DNA of 64,000 bases from assembly GCF_014638275.1 (NCBI RefSeq), contig NZ_BMFJ01000001.1, positions 248,001-312,000 of the forward strand, read 5' to 3'. Shown piece after piece: positions 42,651 through 51,920 of the stretch (the stretch's first letter is position 1; every line of letters begins with the position of its first letter). Below the pieces are notes generated by a model. It did no database searches, had not been told where the DNA came from, and saw only the letters and a program-made list of their open reading frames with translations. Source of the DNA: Primorskyibacter flagellatus. GTDB taxonomy: Bacteria > Pseudomonadota > Alphaproteobacteria > Rhodobacterales > Rhodobacteraceae. The translations under genes were made by a program, and so were the position numbers.

Positions 42651-43909
42651 AGCGGCGCTCCGTGTACCTGTTGCCCGGCGACCCAGGTGGCGCGGACACG
42701 GCCCTGCATGCGGGCTTCGTCGAAGGGGGTGTTCCTGGACTTCGACAGCAGCGAGAACCGGTCGAGGACGAAGGGCGCGTCGGGGTCGAAAAGCACGAGG
42801 TCGGCGGGGGCCCCGACGGCCAGCCGGCCCGAGGACAGGCCAAGACGGCGCGCGGGATTCAGCGACAGAGCCCGCCAGAGACCGGGCAGGTCGAGGTGCC
42901 CGGAATGCACGAGCCGCATTGCCGCCGGAAGCAGCGTCTGAAGTCCGACCGCGCCGCTTGCCGCGGCCTCGTAGGGCAGGCGCTTGCTTTCCTCGTCCTG
43001 CGGGGTGTGCATGGAGCAGATGACATCGATCAGCCCGCTTGCGACGGCCTCGACCACGGCGAGCCTGTCATCCTCGCTCCGCAACGGCGGCTTGACCTTG
43101 AAGAAGGTCCGGTAGTTCGACACGTCCAGTTCGTTGAGCGTCAGGTGGTGGATCGACACGCCGGCCGTGATGTCCAGCCCGTTTGCCTTGGCGCGTTCCA
43201 GCGCGGGCAGAGCGCGGGCGGTGGTGATCTGGTCAACGTGGTATCGCGCGCCGGTCATTTCCAGCAGCGCCACGTCCCGGTCCAGACCCATGCGTTCCGC
43301 CATCGGGCTGACGGAGGGCAGGCCGCGCAGGGAGGCGAACTTGCCGGAGGTCGCCGCAGCGCCGTCGGACAGGACGGGCTCCTGCACATGGCCGATGACC
43401 AGCGCGCCGCGCGCCTTGGCATAGGTGAGGGCGCGGGACAGGACCTTGGCATTGGCGACGACGTGGTCGCCGTCGCTGAAGGCCACGGCTCCGGCGTCCA
43501 TGAGGAAGCCGATCTCCGTCATCTCCTGACCGGCGCGGCCCTTGGTCAGGGCGGCCATGGGAAGGACATTGACCTTCGCCGCCTCGCGTGCGCGGCGGGC
43601 GACGAATTCCAGCGTCTCGGGGCTGTCGATGGCCGGGTCGGTGTCGGGACGGGTGACGATGGTCGTGACGCCCCCGGCGGCGGCGGCCTGTCCGGCGGAG
43701 CCGAAGCTTTCCTTGTGCCGTTCGCCGGGTTCACAGACCTTGACGCCGATGTCGATGATGCCGGGCGCGAGGCAGAGCCCATTGCAGTCGACGCCCTTGC
43801 CGATACCTTCGTGCAGGGCAGAGATCATGCCGTCCGCCATCGTCAGCCCGCCAAGCCGTTCTTCCCCGCTTTCGGGGTCGATGAGGCGCAGGTTGGTCAG
43901 GGTGGTCAT
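42647..43909 (-). CDS. Dihydroorotase-like protein lacking metal ligands (PyrC')
   Basis: 420 residues of the dihydroorotase family, from the ATG at 43909. Where active enzymes carry D-x-H-x-H, this one reads PGIIDIGVKVCEPG, with Gly55 and Lys57 in place of the two histidines. The later DHAPH-type motif reads SMHTPQDEESK. It is therefore expected to be catalytically dead. In bacteria with this arrangement such PyrC' subunits hold aspartate carbamoyltransferase in an active complex. Linkage to pyrB through two overlapping genes fits that structural role. A real pyrC should exist elsewhere. Confidence 0.88.
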   Translation of the reverse strand: MTTLTNLRLIDPESGEERLGGLTMADGMISALHEGIGKGVDCNGLCLAPGIIDIGVKVCEPGERHKESFGSAGQAAAAGGVTTIVTRPDTDPAIDSPETLEFVARRAREAAKVNVLPMAALTKGRAGQEMTEIGFLMDAGAVAFSDGDHVVANAKVLSRALTYAKARGALVIGHVQEPVLSDGAAATSGKFASLRGLPSVSPMAERMGLDRDVALLEMTGARYHVDQITTARALPALERAKANGLDITAGVSIHHLTLNELDVSNYRTFFKVKPPLRSEDDRLAVVEAVASGLIDVICSMHTPQDEESKRLPYEAAASGAVGLQTLLPAAMRLVHSGHLDLPGLWRALSLNPARRLGLSSGRLAVGAPADLVLFDPDAPFVLDRFSLLSKSRNTPFDEARMQGRVRATWVAGQQVHGAPL

Positions 43910-44448
43910 GCGAGGGCTCCGAGCGCGAGGCCAAGGATCAGCACCGCCGCCACGCCAATCAGCAACCACAGCGTCATGCGGTTGCGCGGCCCCGGCGGGG
44001 CGGGCGGCGGCGGAGGCAGCATGCCTTCCGCAGCAGCGGCGGTCAGCGGCTCCATCGTTGAGGGCGCAGGGGTTAGGTGCCAGCTTCCCACATGGGTCAG
44101 CGGTGGCATGGGCGTGAGCGGGACACGCGCGCCGTCAAAGGCCGCACCCTTCACGATCACGACGGCCCCGCTCAGGGCGTCGATCCGGGCGCGGTGCGCG
44201 GCGATCTGTGTTTCGTCCACGCCGATGCCTTCGGTCAGGAAGCCGGTGAGGCCGATGCCGTCCAGGTCCTCGGCCACCGCGCCTTCGACCTGAGCTTCGT
44301 CCAGCAGCGCCACGCCGAGCGCGTCGCGCAGCGGATAGGCTCCGGTGTCGGGATCGGGTGTGATGAAGGCCCAGAGGTCATCCTCTGGCAGGGCCACTGA
44401 GAAGAGATGCACGGTCTCGCGGTCACCGGACAGCAGGGGGTCGGTCAT
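43906..44448 (-). CDS. Uncharacterised protein with C-terminal membrane helix (pyr operon)
   Basis: 180 residues, start ATG at 44448. The soluble N-terminal two-thirds (RETVHLFSVALPEDDLWAF onward) has no family I recognise. A Pro-rich stretch PPPPPAPPGP is followed by a single C-terminal helix (LWLLIGVAAVLILGLALGAL), a tail-anchored layout. It overlaps both neighbours by 4 nt, so it is an integral member of the pyrB-plsY transcript. Confidence 0.72.
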   Translation of the reverse strand: MTDPLLSGDRETVHLFSVALPEDDLWAFITPDPDTGAYPLRDALGVALLDEAQVEGAVAEDLDGIGLTGFLTEGIGVDETQIAAHRARIDALSGAVVIVKGAAFDGARVPLTPMPPLTHVGSWHLTPAPSTMEPLTAAAAEGMLPPPPPAPPGPRNRMTLWLLIGVAAVLILGLALGALA

Positions 44449-44897
44449 GATGCACAGGTCCCCGTTTCGGGCGCACCGCCGGCCCTGCAGCGGTTCAGCC
44501 GGGTGGCGAGCCAGGCGGGACGGCGAAGCGCCATGATGCGGTAGCTGTGGCTGGCGCGGTCCGTGACGGTCAGGGAGTGCGGGCCGACGGCAAAACCGGC
44601 GATGTCCTCCAGCGGGATGGCGCGGTCGGGGCCGATCAGCAGGCGGCGGTCGGTGAGGCAATAGTCCATGCGGCGGCGGGCCAGCGGGTGCAGGACCGCG
44701 TTCAGGGCGGTGAAGATCACGAGGAACTCCACCAGCCCGCGTTCCCGCACGGTACCGGTCGCGGCCCAGGACACGGCGGCGAAGATCACCACACCGGCGA
44801 GGCCCGTCAGGGCGATCCCGGTCAGCAGGGGCTTCAGCCCGCGCGGCCGCCGCGCGATCACCCGCTCGTCGGGCAGGAGGGCCGGAGCGCGGGTCAT
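44445..44897 (-). CDS. PH-like membrane protein (pyr operon)
   Basis: 150 residues. Two helices ([21 protein letters not shown] and [19 protein letters not shown]) are followed by a beta-rich segment [15 protein letters not shown], then [12 protein letters not shown], then [17 protein letters not shown], as in bacterial PH-domain membrane proteins. Its start overlaps the pyrB stop and its end overlaps the next start, each by 4 nt. Function is unknown. Confidence 0.75.
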   Translation of the reverse strand: MTRAPALLPDERVIARRPRGLKPLLTGIALTGLAGVVIFAAVSWAATGTVRERGLVEFLVIFTALNAVLHPLARRRMDYCLTDRRLLIGPDRAIPLEDIAGFAVGPHSLTVTDRASHSYRIMALRRPAWLATRLNRCRAGGAPETGTCAS

Positions 44898-45838
44898 GCC
44901 GCCTGTCTCCTTGCGCGCAGGTTACGGGCAAGCAGGTCCATCGCGGCCATGCGGACGGCGACCCCCATCTCAACCTGTTCCTGAATGACGGAGCGGTTGA
45001 TGTCGTCGGCCAGGGTTCCGTCGATCTCCACACCCCGGTTCATCGGTCCGGGGTGCATGACGATTGCGTCGGGCGCGGCGTGGGCCAGCTTTTCCGCGTC
45101 GAGACCGTAGAGGTGGTAGTATTCCCGTTCCGACGGGATGAAACCGCCGTCCATCCGCTCCTTCTGGAGCCGCAGCATCATGACGACGTCGACGTCCTTC
45201 AGCCCCTCGGCCATGTTCTCATAGACCTCGCAGCCCAGCTCCGCGATGCCGGAGGGCATCAGGGTCGGCGGGCCGATCAGCTTGACCCGGTTCTCCATCT
45301 TGCCAAGCAGGATCAGGTTGGACCGGGCGACGCGGGAATGGGCGATGTCGCCGCAGATCGCAACGGACAGGCGATGCAGCCGCCCCTTCTTGCGCCGGAT
45401 GGTCAGCGCGTCCAGCAGGGCCTGCGTCGGATGTTCGTGCCGCCCGTCGCCCGCGTTCAGAACGGCGCAGTTGACCTTCTGGGCCAGCAGGTCGACGGCA
45501 CCGGAATGGGGATGACGGACCACCAGCAGGTCGGGCTGCATGGCGTTCAGCGTCATCGCGGTGTCGATCAGCGTCTCACCCTTTTTCACGGAAGAAGCGG
45601 CGACGGCCATGTTCATGACGTCCGCGCCAAGGCGCTTTCCCGCCAGCTCGAAACTCGCCTGCGTGCGGGTGGAGTTCTCGAAGAACATGTTGATCTGGGT
45701 GAGACCGCGGAGCGCGTCGGCATGCTTGTCGGCGCTGCGGGAGAGGGCGACGTAATCGTCGGCAAGGTCGAGGATCTCGCGGATCTCGTCCGGGGCCAGC
45801 GGCTCGATCCCGAGCAGATGATCCTGTCTGAATCCCAT
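44894..45838 (-). CDS. pyrB: Aspartate carbamoyltransferase catalytic subunit
   Basis: 314 residues. The carbamoyl-phosphate motif [16 protein letters not shown] is followed by [23 protein letters not shown], a regulatory-loop MLRLQKERM and [12 protein letters not shown]. It makes carbamoyl-aspartate in pyrimidine synthesis. No pyrI is present. Instead an inactive dihydroorotase paralogue lies three genes downstream, as in bacteria that use a PyrB-PyrC' complex. It is first in a run of overlapping genes to plsY. Confidence 0.96.
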   Translation of the reverse strand: MGFRQDHLLGIEPLAPDEIREILDLADDYVALSRSADKHADALRGLTQINMFFENSTRTQASFELAGKRLGADVMNMAVAASSVKKGETLIDTAMTLNAMQPDLLVVRHPHSGAVDLLAQKVNCAVLNAGDGRHEHPTQALLDALTIRRKKGRLHRLSVAICGDIAHSRVARSNLILLGKMENRVKLIGPPTLMPSGIAELGCEVYENMAEGLKDVDVVMMLRLQKERMDGGFIPSEREYYHLYGLDAEKLAHAAPDAIVMHPGPMNRGVEIDGTLADDINRSVIQEQVEMGVAVRMAAMDLLARNLRARRQAA

Positions 45839-45955
45839 GACGCCCCCTCATCTGGTTGGGGTGCTTATAGAAATCGACAGGGGGTGTCACAAGGGGGCGA
45901 ATTCAGGATGCGGGAAGTTGCCGTCCAACGGATCCTTTGATTTCGCCCCGACGCA

Positions 45956-45992
45956 GGGCAGCGCCCGTCCGGGGGGCGGACGGGCGCTGCCC
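45956..45992. repeat. 16-bp perfect hairpin between pyrB and prs
   Basis: GGGCAGCGCCCGTCCG (45956-45971) pairs with CGGACGGGCGCTGCCC (45977-45992) around five G. The core GGGCAGCGCCC resembles the palindromic part of the intergenic repeats at 33975 and 48724. It lies about 130 bp past the prs stop and 118 bp before the pyrB start on the minus strand, with no T-run. Confidence 0.65.
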
Positions 45993-46044
45993 GGGCCGCT
46001 TTGCGGCCGCATCGGGCTGGGTCCAACACTCTGCCCGTCTCCCT

Positions 46045-46098
46045 CGGACTTGATCCGAGGGTCACTCCGCGACCGGAGATCCTCGGGTCAAGCCCGGG
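46045..46098. repeat. Inverted CGGACTTGATCCGAGG / CCTCGGGTCAAGCCCGG pair
   Basis: Left arm 46045-46060 and right arm 46082-46098 are imperfect reverse complements. Sequences of this kind, running from CCCGGGCTTGACCCGGG-like cores, are common alphaproteobacterial intergenic palindromes. A partial relative (CCCCGGATCAGGCCCGAGG) lies near 48668. Confidence 0.5.
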
Positions 46099-46122
46099 GA
46101 CGACCCCGCCGCAGGGGCGGCG

Positions 46123-47139
46123 TCAGCTGCGGAAGACGCCTTCGTAGATCGGTTCCATTGTCGACGTCTCGAACAGCGACGAGACCGAAGTGCCGTTCCA
46201 GATGTTCAGGATCGCCTGCGCGAACAGCGGCGCGGTCGGCAGGATACGGATCTGTTCGCAGCCCTTCACCGGCTCCGGCGCGGCGATGGTGTCTGTTATG
46301 ACAAGGTTCTTGAGCACGGAATTCGAAATCCGCTCCACCGCCGGGCCGGAAAGGACGCCGTGGGTCACGTAGGCGTGGACCTCTTTTGCGCCGTAATCCA
46401 GCAGCAGTTCCGCCGCCTTGCAGAGCGTGCCGGCTGTGTCGCACATGTCGTCGATCATCACGCAGATCTTGTCCTTCACCTCACCGATGACGGTCATCTC
46501 CGCGACCTCGCCCGGCTTTTCGCGTCGTTTGTCGACGATGGACAGGGGCGCGTTGATCCGCTTGGCCAGTTCGCGGGCACGGGCCACGCCGCCGACATCC
46601 GGAGAGACGACCATGATCTCGTCCATGCGGTCCTTGAATTTCTCTCGGATATCCAGCGCGAAGATGGGGGAGGCGTAAAGGTTGTCGACCGGAATGTCGA
46701 AAAATCCCTGAATCTGCGCGGCATGCAGGTCCATCGTCAGAACGCGGGAGATGCCGGATTCCACCAGCATGTTCGCCACCAGTTTCGCGGTGATCGGGGT
46801 GCGCGGCTTGGTGCGGCGGTCCTGACGGGCGTAGCCGAAATAGGGGATCACGGCGGTCACGCGGCTGGCGGAGGAGCGGCGCAGCGCGTCGGCCATGATG
46901 AGCAGTTCCATCAGGTTGTCGTTGGCGGGGTTCGATGTTGACTGGATGATGAACATGTCTTCGCCGCGGACATTCTCGAACACCTCGACGAAAATCTCGC
47001 CGTCGTTGAACCGTTCGACCCGTGCATCGACGAGGTCGATGTGAACCCCGCGATGGATCGACATGCGCCGGGTGATGGCCGAGGCCAGAGGCTGATTGGC
47101 GTTCCCGGCGATAAGCTTGGGTTCGACGACGTTCGGCAT
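46123..47139 (-). CDS. prs: Ribose-phosphate pyrophosphokinase
   Basis: 338 residues from the ATG at 47139. Motifs: [40 protein letters not shown], the flexible catalytic loop in KRREKPGE, and the PRPP-binding [20 protein letters not shown]. It makes PRPP for nucleotides, histidine and tryptophan. The N-terminal [12 protein letters not shown] lacks the usual short extension. It stands alone, separated from pyrB by about 280 bp of repeat-rich sequence. Confidence 0.95.
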   Translation of the reverse strand: MPNVVEPKLIAGNANQPLASAITRRMSIHRGVHIDLVDARVERFNDGEIFVEVFENVRGEDMFIIQSTSNPANDNLMELLIMADALRRSSASRVTAVIPYFGYARQDRRTKPRTPITAKLVANMLVESGISRVLTMDLHAAQIQGFFDIPVDNLYASPIFALDIREKFKDRMDEIMVVSPDVGGVARARELAKRINAPLSIVDKRREKPGEVAEMTVIGEVKDKICVMIDDMCDTAGTLCKAAELLLDYGAKEVHAYVTHGVLSGPAVERISNSVLKNLVITDTIAAPEPVKGCEQIRILPTAPLFAQAILNIWNGTSVSSLFETSTMEPIYEGVFRS

Positions 47140-47242
47140 GGCGGCTCCGGCAGATTGGGCAGGTCGGGGAGTGACAGATTCGTGACGTTGAACCCCGCTT
47201 ACCACCCCGATAGGGTCTTGCCAAACCGGGCAGGAGGATATG

Positions 47243-47845
47243 ATGCCGCAGATCGACTATTACTTTGTGACGATTTCCCCCTGGACCTACCTGGCGGGGT
47301 CGCGGCTGGAACAGATCGCGGAAAAGCACGGCGCGAGCATCACTTACAAGCCCTGTGACATCAACGCCGTCTTCCGGTCGACCGGGGGGCTGCCGCTGGC
47401 CGAACGGGCACAGGCGCGCAAGGACTACCGGATACAGGAACTGAAGCGCTGGCGCGCCGCGCTCGGGATGGAGCTGACGCTGCAGCCGGCGCATTTCCCG
47501 ACCAATCCGGCGCCGTCAGGCTACGCGATCATCGCGGCGCAGAAGGCGGGGGGCGGGGATGTCGGCAAGCTGACGCAGCTGATCCTGCGTGCCTGCTGGG
47601 CCGAGGAGCGTGACGTGGCCGAGGATGCCGTGATCCGCGACTGTCTTGAGAAAGCGGGCTTCGATCCTGCGCTGGCGGACAGCGGGCTGCTGACCGGTGC
47701 AATGACCTACGAGGCGAATGCGGAAGAGGCCGTGCAGGTCGGGGCATTCGGCGCGCCTTTCTACGTCGTCGACGGGACAGAGAAGTTCTGGGGGCAGGAC
47801 CGGCTGGACATGCTCGACCTCTACCTGTCGGGCAAGCTGTCTTGA
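47243..47845 (+). CDS. 2-hydroxychromene-2-carboxylate isomerase-like (DsbA fold)
   Basis: 200 residues. The kappa-class GST/HCCA-isomerase pattern is visible: [20 protein letters not shown], then [12 protein letters not shown], then [13 protein letters not shown], and the thioredoxin-fold cis-Pro segment [13 protein letters not shown] with [10 protein letters not shown] at the end. It probably uses glutathione. The second ATG (47243), 5 nt after AGGAGG, is preferred over 47240. The stop overlaps the next gene's TTG. Confidence 0.88.
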   Translation: MPQIDYYFVTISPWTYLAGSRLEQIAEKHGASITYKPCDINAVFRSTGGLPLAERAQARKDYRIQELKRWRAALGMELTLQPAHFPTNPAPSGYAIIAAQKAGGGDVGKLTQLILRACWAEERDVAEDAVIRDCLEKAGFDPALADSGLLTGAMTYEANAEEAVQVGAFGAPFYVVDGTEKFWGQDRLDMLDLYLSGKLS

Positions 47846-48648
47846 CGCCGGTCTACGGCGGCCATGCCACGGCCGTGCGGGACTGGCCCGGCGGGCCGGG
47901 GCGGGCGCTTCTGATCCATTGCTCGCTGGCGCATTCCGGCGCGTGGAAAGGGATGGTGTCCCATCTGACGGCCAGCCACGAATGCCGCGCCTTCGACATG
48001 CCGGGACACGGGCGCAGCGCCGCCTGGGACGGGCAGGGGGTCTACCAGGACGCGGTCTGCGCGCAGATCCGGGGGATGATCGCGGACTGGGAGGCACCGG
48101 TCGACCTGATCGGGCATTCCTTCGGGGCGACGGCGGCGCTGCGCGTCGCGGCCGTATCGCCGGAACTGGTGCGGCGGCTGGTGCTGGTGGAGCCGGTCTT
48201 CTTCACCGCCGCCTACAATGAGGATCCGGAGTTCCGCGTCCGCTACCTGTCGCGCGACAACCCGGTCAACGCGGCCTTCGAGGCCGGGGATTTCGAGGCG
48301 GCGGCACGGGCCTTTCTGAAGGACTGGGGCGGCGGGCAGCCGTGGGAGGCGATGAGCAACGAACAGCAGACCGCCTTTGCCGAACAGATGAAGCTGGTTC
48401 AGGCCGTTTTCGTAACCAACAACGGTGATCCTGACGGTCTGCTCGCGAAGGGGCTGGTGGCGCGTCTGGCGGCTCCGTCACTGCTGATCGACGGTGCGGA
48501 AAGTCCCGAGGCCAGCCATCGGATCGTCATGGCGCTGCACCGGCTCATCCCAGAGAGCCGGGTGGAGACGATTGCCGGTGCGGGGCACATGGTCCCGATC
48601 ACCCATGCGGATGTGGTCGGGCCGATGGTGTCGGAGTTCCTCGCTTAG
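47842..48648 (+). CDS. Alpha/beta hydrolase
   Basis: 268 residues starting at a TTG inside the previous stop (TTGA, 47842-47845). The nucleophile elbow is LIGHSFGATAAL (Ser). The oxyanion region is LIHCSLAHSGAW, the acid lies in LLIDGAESPE, and the catalytic His is in GAGHMVPITH. The fold and order are intact. The substrate is unknown. Translational coupling with the isomerase-like gene suggests a common small-molecule pathway. Confidence 0.88.
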   Translation: MTPVYGGHATAVRDWPGGPGRALLIHCSLAHSGAWKGMVSHLTASHECRAFDMPGHGRSAAWDGQGVYQDAVCAQIRGMIADWEAPVDLIGHSFGATAALRVAAVSPELVRRLVLVEPVFFTAAYNEDPEFRVRYLSRDNPVNAAFEAGDFEAAARAFLKDWGGGQPWEAMSNEQQTAFAEQMKLVQAVFVTNNGDPDGLLAKGLVARLAAPSLLIDGAESPEASHRIVMALHRLIPESRVETIAGAGHMVPITHADVVGPMVSEFLA

Positions 48649-48722
48649 GACGGGTCGGGGTGTGTCGTCCCCGGATCAGGCCCGAGGATGGCCGATGCGC
48701 TTCAGGGGCGTCGGGCGCGGGA

Positions 48723-48783
48723 CAGGGGCGCTGCCCCTGCGCTCCTGGCAGAGCTACCCCGGGATATTTCCGGCAAGTTGAAA
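48723..48783. repeat. Intergenic repeat, copy B
   Basis: The palindrome CAGGGGCGCTGCCCCTG (48723-48739) is followed about 20 bp later by GGGATATTTCCGGCAAG (48761-48777) and TTGAAA. It is highly similar to copy A at 33892-33992. It lies between the convergent hydrolase and threonine-aldolase genes. Confidence 0.6.
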
Positions 48784-48791
48784 AGGTCGGG

Positions 48792-49838
48792 TCAGCCCCT
48801 TGCGACGGTGAGGAAGCTGTCGATGTGATCGGGGGTGACGGACCAGTCGGTGACCAGGCGGATCAGGATCTCCGCCTGCGGGTCGGCGCCTTCCGGATCG
48901 CCCCGGTAGATGCCAAACTGTGCGCCCGCTGCGCGCAGAGGCTTTACCGCGGCGCGCGGCAGGTTGACGAAGGTCATGTTGGCGTCGGGCGGGAATTCGA
49001 AGCGGGTGCCGGGCAATGCGGCAAGCCCCTCCGTCAGGCGGGCCATGCTGGCATTGGCCTGCCGCGCCGTTGCGCGCCAGAGGTCATCGCGCAGGTAGGC
49101 GGCCATCTGGGCCGACAGATAGCGGTGCTTGGAGAAGAGGTGCGCGCCGCGCTTTCGGCGCAGTTCGAACTCCCACGCCTTTTCCGGGTCAAAGAGGATC
49201 ACTGCCTCGACCCCCATGCAGCCGTTCTTGGTTCCGCCGAAGGACAGCACGTCGACGCCGAGCCGCCAGGTCATGTCCGCCGGGGTGCAGTTGGTGGAGA
49301 CCAGAGCGTTGCCGAAGCGGGCGCCGTCCATGTGGACCGGCAAATCATTGTCTCGGGCGACGGCGGCCAGCGCCTTCAGTTCGTCGAGCGTGTGGACCTG
49401 TCCGCGTTCCGTCACCTGTGTGATGGAAACCGGGCCACGCTGCGGACCGTGCACGCCGCGGGTGCCTTCGGCCCCGATCGCGTTGCGCAGGGCGTCCGGG
49501 GTCATCTTGTCTTCGGTCCCGACGAGGGTGAGCTTGGCGCCGCCGGTGTAGAACTCCGGCCCGTTGCATTCGTCCTCGTGGATATGCGCGGTCGGGGAGC
49601 AGAAGATCGTGTGTGTGGGCGGGGTGAGGCAGGCGAGCCCGAGGCAGTTTGCCGCCGTGCCCGTGGCGACGAGGTAGACGGCGGCTTCGGGCGCTTCGAA
49701 GATGTCGCGGAGGCGGGCGGTGACCTCCTCCATCAGCGGGTCGGCGCCGTAGGAGGGGGTGTAGCCGGTGTTGGCGTCGGCGAGGGCCTTCATGATAGCC
49801 GGATGGACGGGACCGGTGTTGTCTGAGGCGAAGTTCAT
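48792..49838 (-). CDS. Threonine aldolase family protein (low-specificity type)
   Basis: 348 residues. It is a PLP-dependent fold-type I enzyme. Motifs are NFASDNTGPVHPAIM, TGTAANCLGL, HIHEDECNG, the Asp region LPVHMDGARFGNA and the PLP lysine in SFGGTKNG. It cleaves L-threonine or L-allo-threonine to glycine and acetaldehyde. Its start overlaps the stop of the cysteine-cluster gene upstream by 4 nt. Confidence 0.92.
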   Translation of the reverse strand: MNFASDNTGPVHPAIMKALADANTGYTPSYGADPLMEEVTARLRDIFEAPEAAVYLVATGTAANCLGLACLTPPTHTIFCSPTAHIHEDECNGPEFYTGGAKLTLVGTEDKMTPDALRNAIGAEGTRGVHGPQRGPVSITQVTERGQVHTLDELKALAAVARDNDLPVHMDGARFGNALVSTNCTPADMTWRLGVDVLSFGGTKNGCMGVEAVILFDPEKAWEFELRRKRGAHLFSKHRYLSAQMAAYLRDDLWRATARQANASMARLTEGLAALPGTRFEFPPDANMTFVNLPRAAVKPLRAAGAQFGIYRGDPEGADPQAEILIRLVTDWSVTPDHIDSFLTVARG

Positions 49839-50311
49839 CCCAGGGGCTCCTCTATGATATGGTCTTCCCAGTCGTCATCGGCGACCTCGTATTCCGACAG
49901 GGTCTGCCCGCGGACCGAAACGCCCGCGCGGTGCACCGTTTCCGGGGTGCCGGAGATCAGCGGGTGCCAGTCGAACAGCGGCCGGCCTTCATGCAGCAGG
50001 CGGTAGGCGCAGGTCAGGGGCAGCCAGTACATATGTTTGTGGATCGTCGCCGGGTCCAGCGTGATGCATTCCGGCACGAACTGGTGGCGGATCGGGTATT
50101 GCGCGCACCGGCAGGTCGCATCGTCAAGAAGGCGGCAGGCGACACGGGTCAGCGCGACCTCTCCGGTGTCCTCGTCCTCCAGCTTGTTGAGGCAGCATTT
50201 GCCGCAGCCGTCGCAGAGCGCCTCCCACTCCGCGGGCGTCATCCTGTCGAGCGGCGTGGTTTCCCAGTAGCGCGGGCGCAGGCCGCTCCGGTCGATCGGA
50301 TCGGCGGTCAT
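49835..50311 (-). CDS. YcgN-family cysteine-cluster protein (UPF0260)
   Basis: 158 residues. The Cys cluster CDGCGKCCLNKLEDEDTGEV, then VACRLLDDATCRCAQYPIR, then CITL defines the family; it probably binds an Fe-S or zinc site. The family's function is unsettled. It overlaps ribF upstream and the aldolase gene downstream by 4 nt each, so the three are one transcript. Confidence 0.9.
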   Translation of the reverse strand: MTADPIDRSGLRPRYWETTPLDRMTPAEWEALCDGCGKCCLNKLEDEDTGEVALTRVACRLLDDATCRCAQYPIRHQFVPECITLDPATIHKHMYWLPLTCAYRLLHEGRPLFDWHPLISGTPETVHRAGVSVRGQTLSEYEVADDDWEDHIIEEPLG

Positions 50312-51246
50312 TCCGCCTCCAGAATGGCGCGGGCCCGGTCGCAGTCGGCGTCCATCTGGGCAACCAGCGCGTCGAGGCTATCGAACTTCGCCTCCGGCCG
50401 GAGGTAGTCGACAAGCGCGACGGAGAGCTGTTCGCCGTAGAGATCGCCCTTGAAGTCGAAAAGGAAGGTTTCGAGGTTGGGCGTTTCACCATTGAACTGA
50501 GGGCGCAGACCGAGCGAGGCCGCCCCCCTGTACCGCCCCCGGTGCGGGCCGGTGAGGACGTCGACCAGCACCGCGTAGACCCCGAATTTCGGCTGGTGCA
50601 GCCCGTCGATGGACATGTTCGCGGTCGGGTAACCAAGGTCACGGCCCCGCTGGTCGCCGCGGATCACCGGACCATCGATCCGGTGCCAGTGGCCGAGCAT
50701 GGCCGCCGCATCGCGCGGACGTCCTTCACTGAGGGCGGCGCGGATGGCGGTGGAGGAGATTTCCTCTTCCCCCGTCGCCACGAGGTCGGCAACGGTCACA
50801 CCGAACCCGTAGCGGTCGCCAAAGTCCCTGAGGGTATCGGTGTTGCCTGCCCGTTTGGCGCCGAAATGGAAATCCGCGCCGACCACGACATGGGCGACTC
50901 CGATGCCGTCGACGAGAACGCGGGTGGCGAACTGTTCGGGGGTGAGCGCGGCGAGGGCGGTGGAGAAGGTCAGTTCGTACAGGACATCGACGCCGATCTT
51001 CTCCAGCCGGTGCGCGCGGGCATCCGGGCCGGTCAGGCGGAAGGCGGGCGCGTCGGGGGCGAAAAGCTGGCGGGGATGCGGTTCGAAGGTCATCACGCCA
51101 AGCGGAGCGTTCAGGCGGGCGGATTCGGCGCGGGCGAGGTCGATCACGGCGCGGTGGCCGATATGCACGCCATCAAAGTTGCCGATGGCGACGGAGGCGC
51201 CGCGGTCGGTTCCGGAAACATATTGGTAGTCGCGCACGATCCTCAT
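50308..51246 (-). CDS. ribF: Bifunctional riboflavin kinase/FMN adenylyltransferase
   Basis: 312 residues from the ATG at 51246. The adenylyltransferase part has AIGNFDGVHIGHRAVI, TFEPHPRQLF and SSTAIRAALSEG. The riboflavin-kinase part has GDQRGRDLGYPTANM, then GVYAVLV, then NFE-type LETFLFDFKGDLYGEQLSV. It converts riboflavin to FMN and FAD. It leads the ribF-ycgN-aldolase transcript. Confidence 0.95.
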   Translation of the reverse strand: MRIVRDYQYVSGTDRGASVAIGNFDGVHIGHRAVIDLARAESARLNAPLGVMTFEPHPRQLFAPDAPAFRLTGPDARAHRLEKIGVDVLYELTFSTALAALTPEQFATRVLVDGIGVAHVVVGADFHFGAKRAGNTDTLRDFGDRYGFGVTVADLVATGEEEISSTAIRAALSEGRPRDAAAMLGHWHRIDGPVIRGDQRGRDLGYPTANMSIDGLHQPKFGVYAVLVDVLTGPHRGRYRGAASLGLRPQFNGETPNLETFLFDFKGDLYGEQLSVALVDYLRPEAKFDSLDALVAQMDADCDRARAILEAE

Positions 51247-51312
51247 GGGCGAAGGGGTATCGCCGGGGCGGGGGCGGTGCAAGGGGATGCGGGCGGGGAA
51301 AGGGGGCTTTAC

Positions 51313-51354
51313 CCCCGGCGCGTGCCGCGCCGCCCCCAGGATATTTGCAAAACC
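51313..51354. repeat. Intergenic repeat, copy C (diverged)
   Basis: A G-run/C-run palindrome near 51302-51316 and CCCCCAGGATATTTGCAAAA (51334-51353) resemble copies A and B but lack the GGCAAG-TGAA part. It lies between ribF and the MaoC gene. Confidence 0.4.
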
Positions 51355-51377
51355 AAAGAGACTGGCGGTGCAGCCCG

Positions 51378-51821
51378 TCAGTCGAACTTGCGCGAGGGGG
51401 CCAGCACGGTGGCCTCGCCGATCAGGACCTTCTTGCCGTCAACCAGGCAACGGCAGTCCAGCTGGACCCGGCGCTTGGCGTGGTCGATGCCGATGACTTC
51501 GACCTCGGCCATGACGGTATCGCCGGGGCGGACGGGGGCGAGGAACTTCAGCGTCTGGCCCATGTAGACGGTGCCGTGGCCGGGAAGCTGTTCGCCGATG
51601 ACCGCGGAGATCAGGCCGGCGGTCAGCATGCCATGGGCGATGCGGCCCTCGAAGATCGTGTCCTGTGCATAGGCGTCGTCCAGGTGCACCGGGTTCCGGT
51701 CGGTGGAGACCTGGGCGAACATCTCGATATCCTCATCGGTCACGGTTTTGCGCAGGTGGCGCGTCATGCCCATTTCGATGTCTTCAATGCAGATCGTGCC
51801 GCGCGGGAAATTGTCCAACAT
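51378..51821 (-). CDS. MaoC-family (R)-specific enoyl-CoA hydratase-like protein
   Basis: 147 residues, a single hot-dog domain. The hydratase-2 motif is clear: DRNPVHLDDAYAQDTIFEGR followed by IAHGML, with catalytic Asp and His. YMGQTLKFLAPVRPGDTV is also typical. Such PhaJ-like enzymes hydrate trans-2-enoyl-CoA to (R)-3-hydroxyacyl-CoA. It stands as a single gene. The exact chain-length preference is unknown. Confidence 0.9.
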   Translation of the reverse strand: MLDNFPRGTICIEDIEMGMTRHLRKTVTDEDIEMFAQVSTDRNPVHLDDAYAQDTIFEGRIAHGMLTAGLISAVIGEQLPGHGTVYMGQTLKFLAPVRPGDTVMAEVEVIGIDHAKRRVQLDCRCLVDGKKVLIGEATVLAPSRKFD

Positions 51822-51920
51822 CCACTCCGCCTTTCCGGGTCAGGTAACATTCTGACGTGATTTTGGTCGTCAGGGTAACTTTATTACTTCGCGACTGCAG
51901 AAAATCAAGTGCGGAATCGC

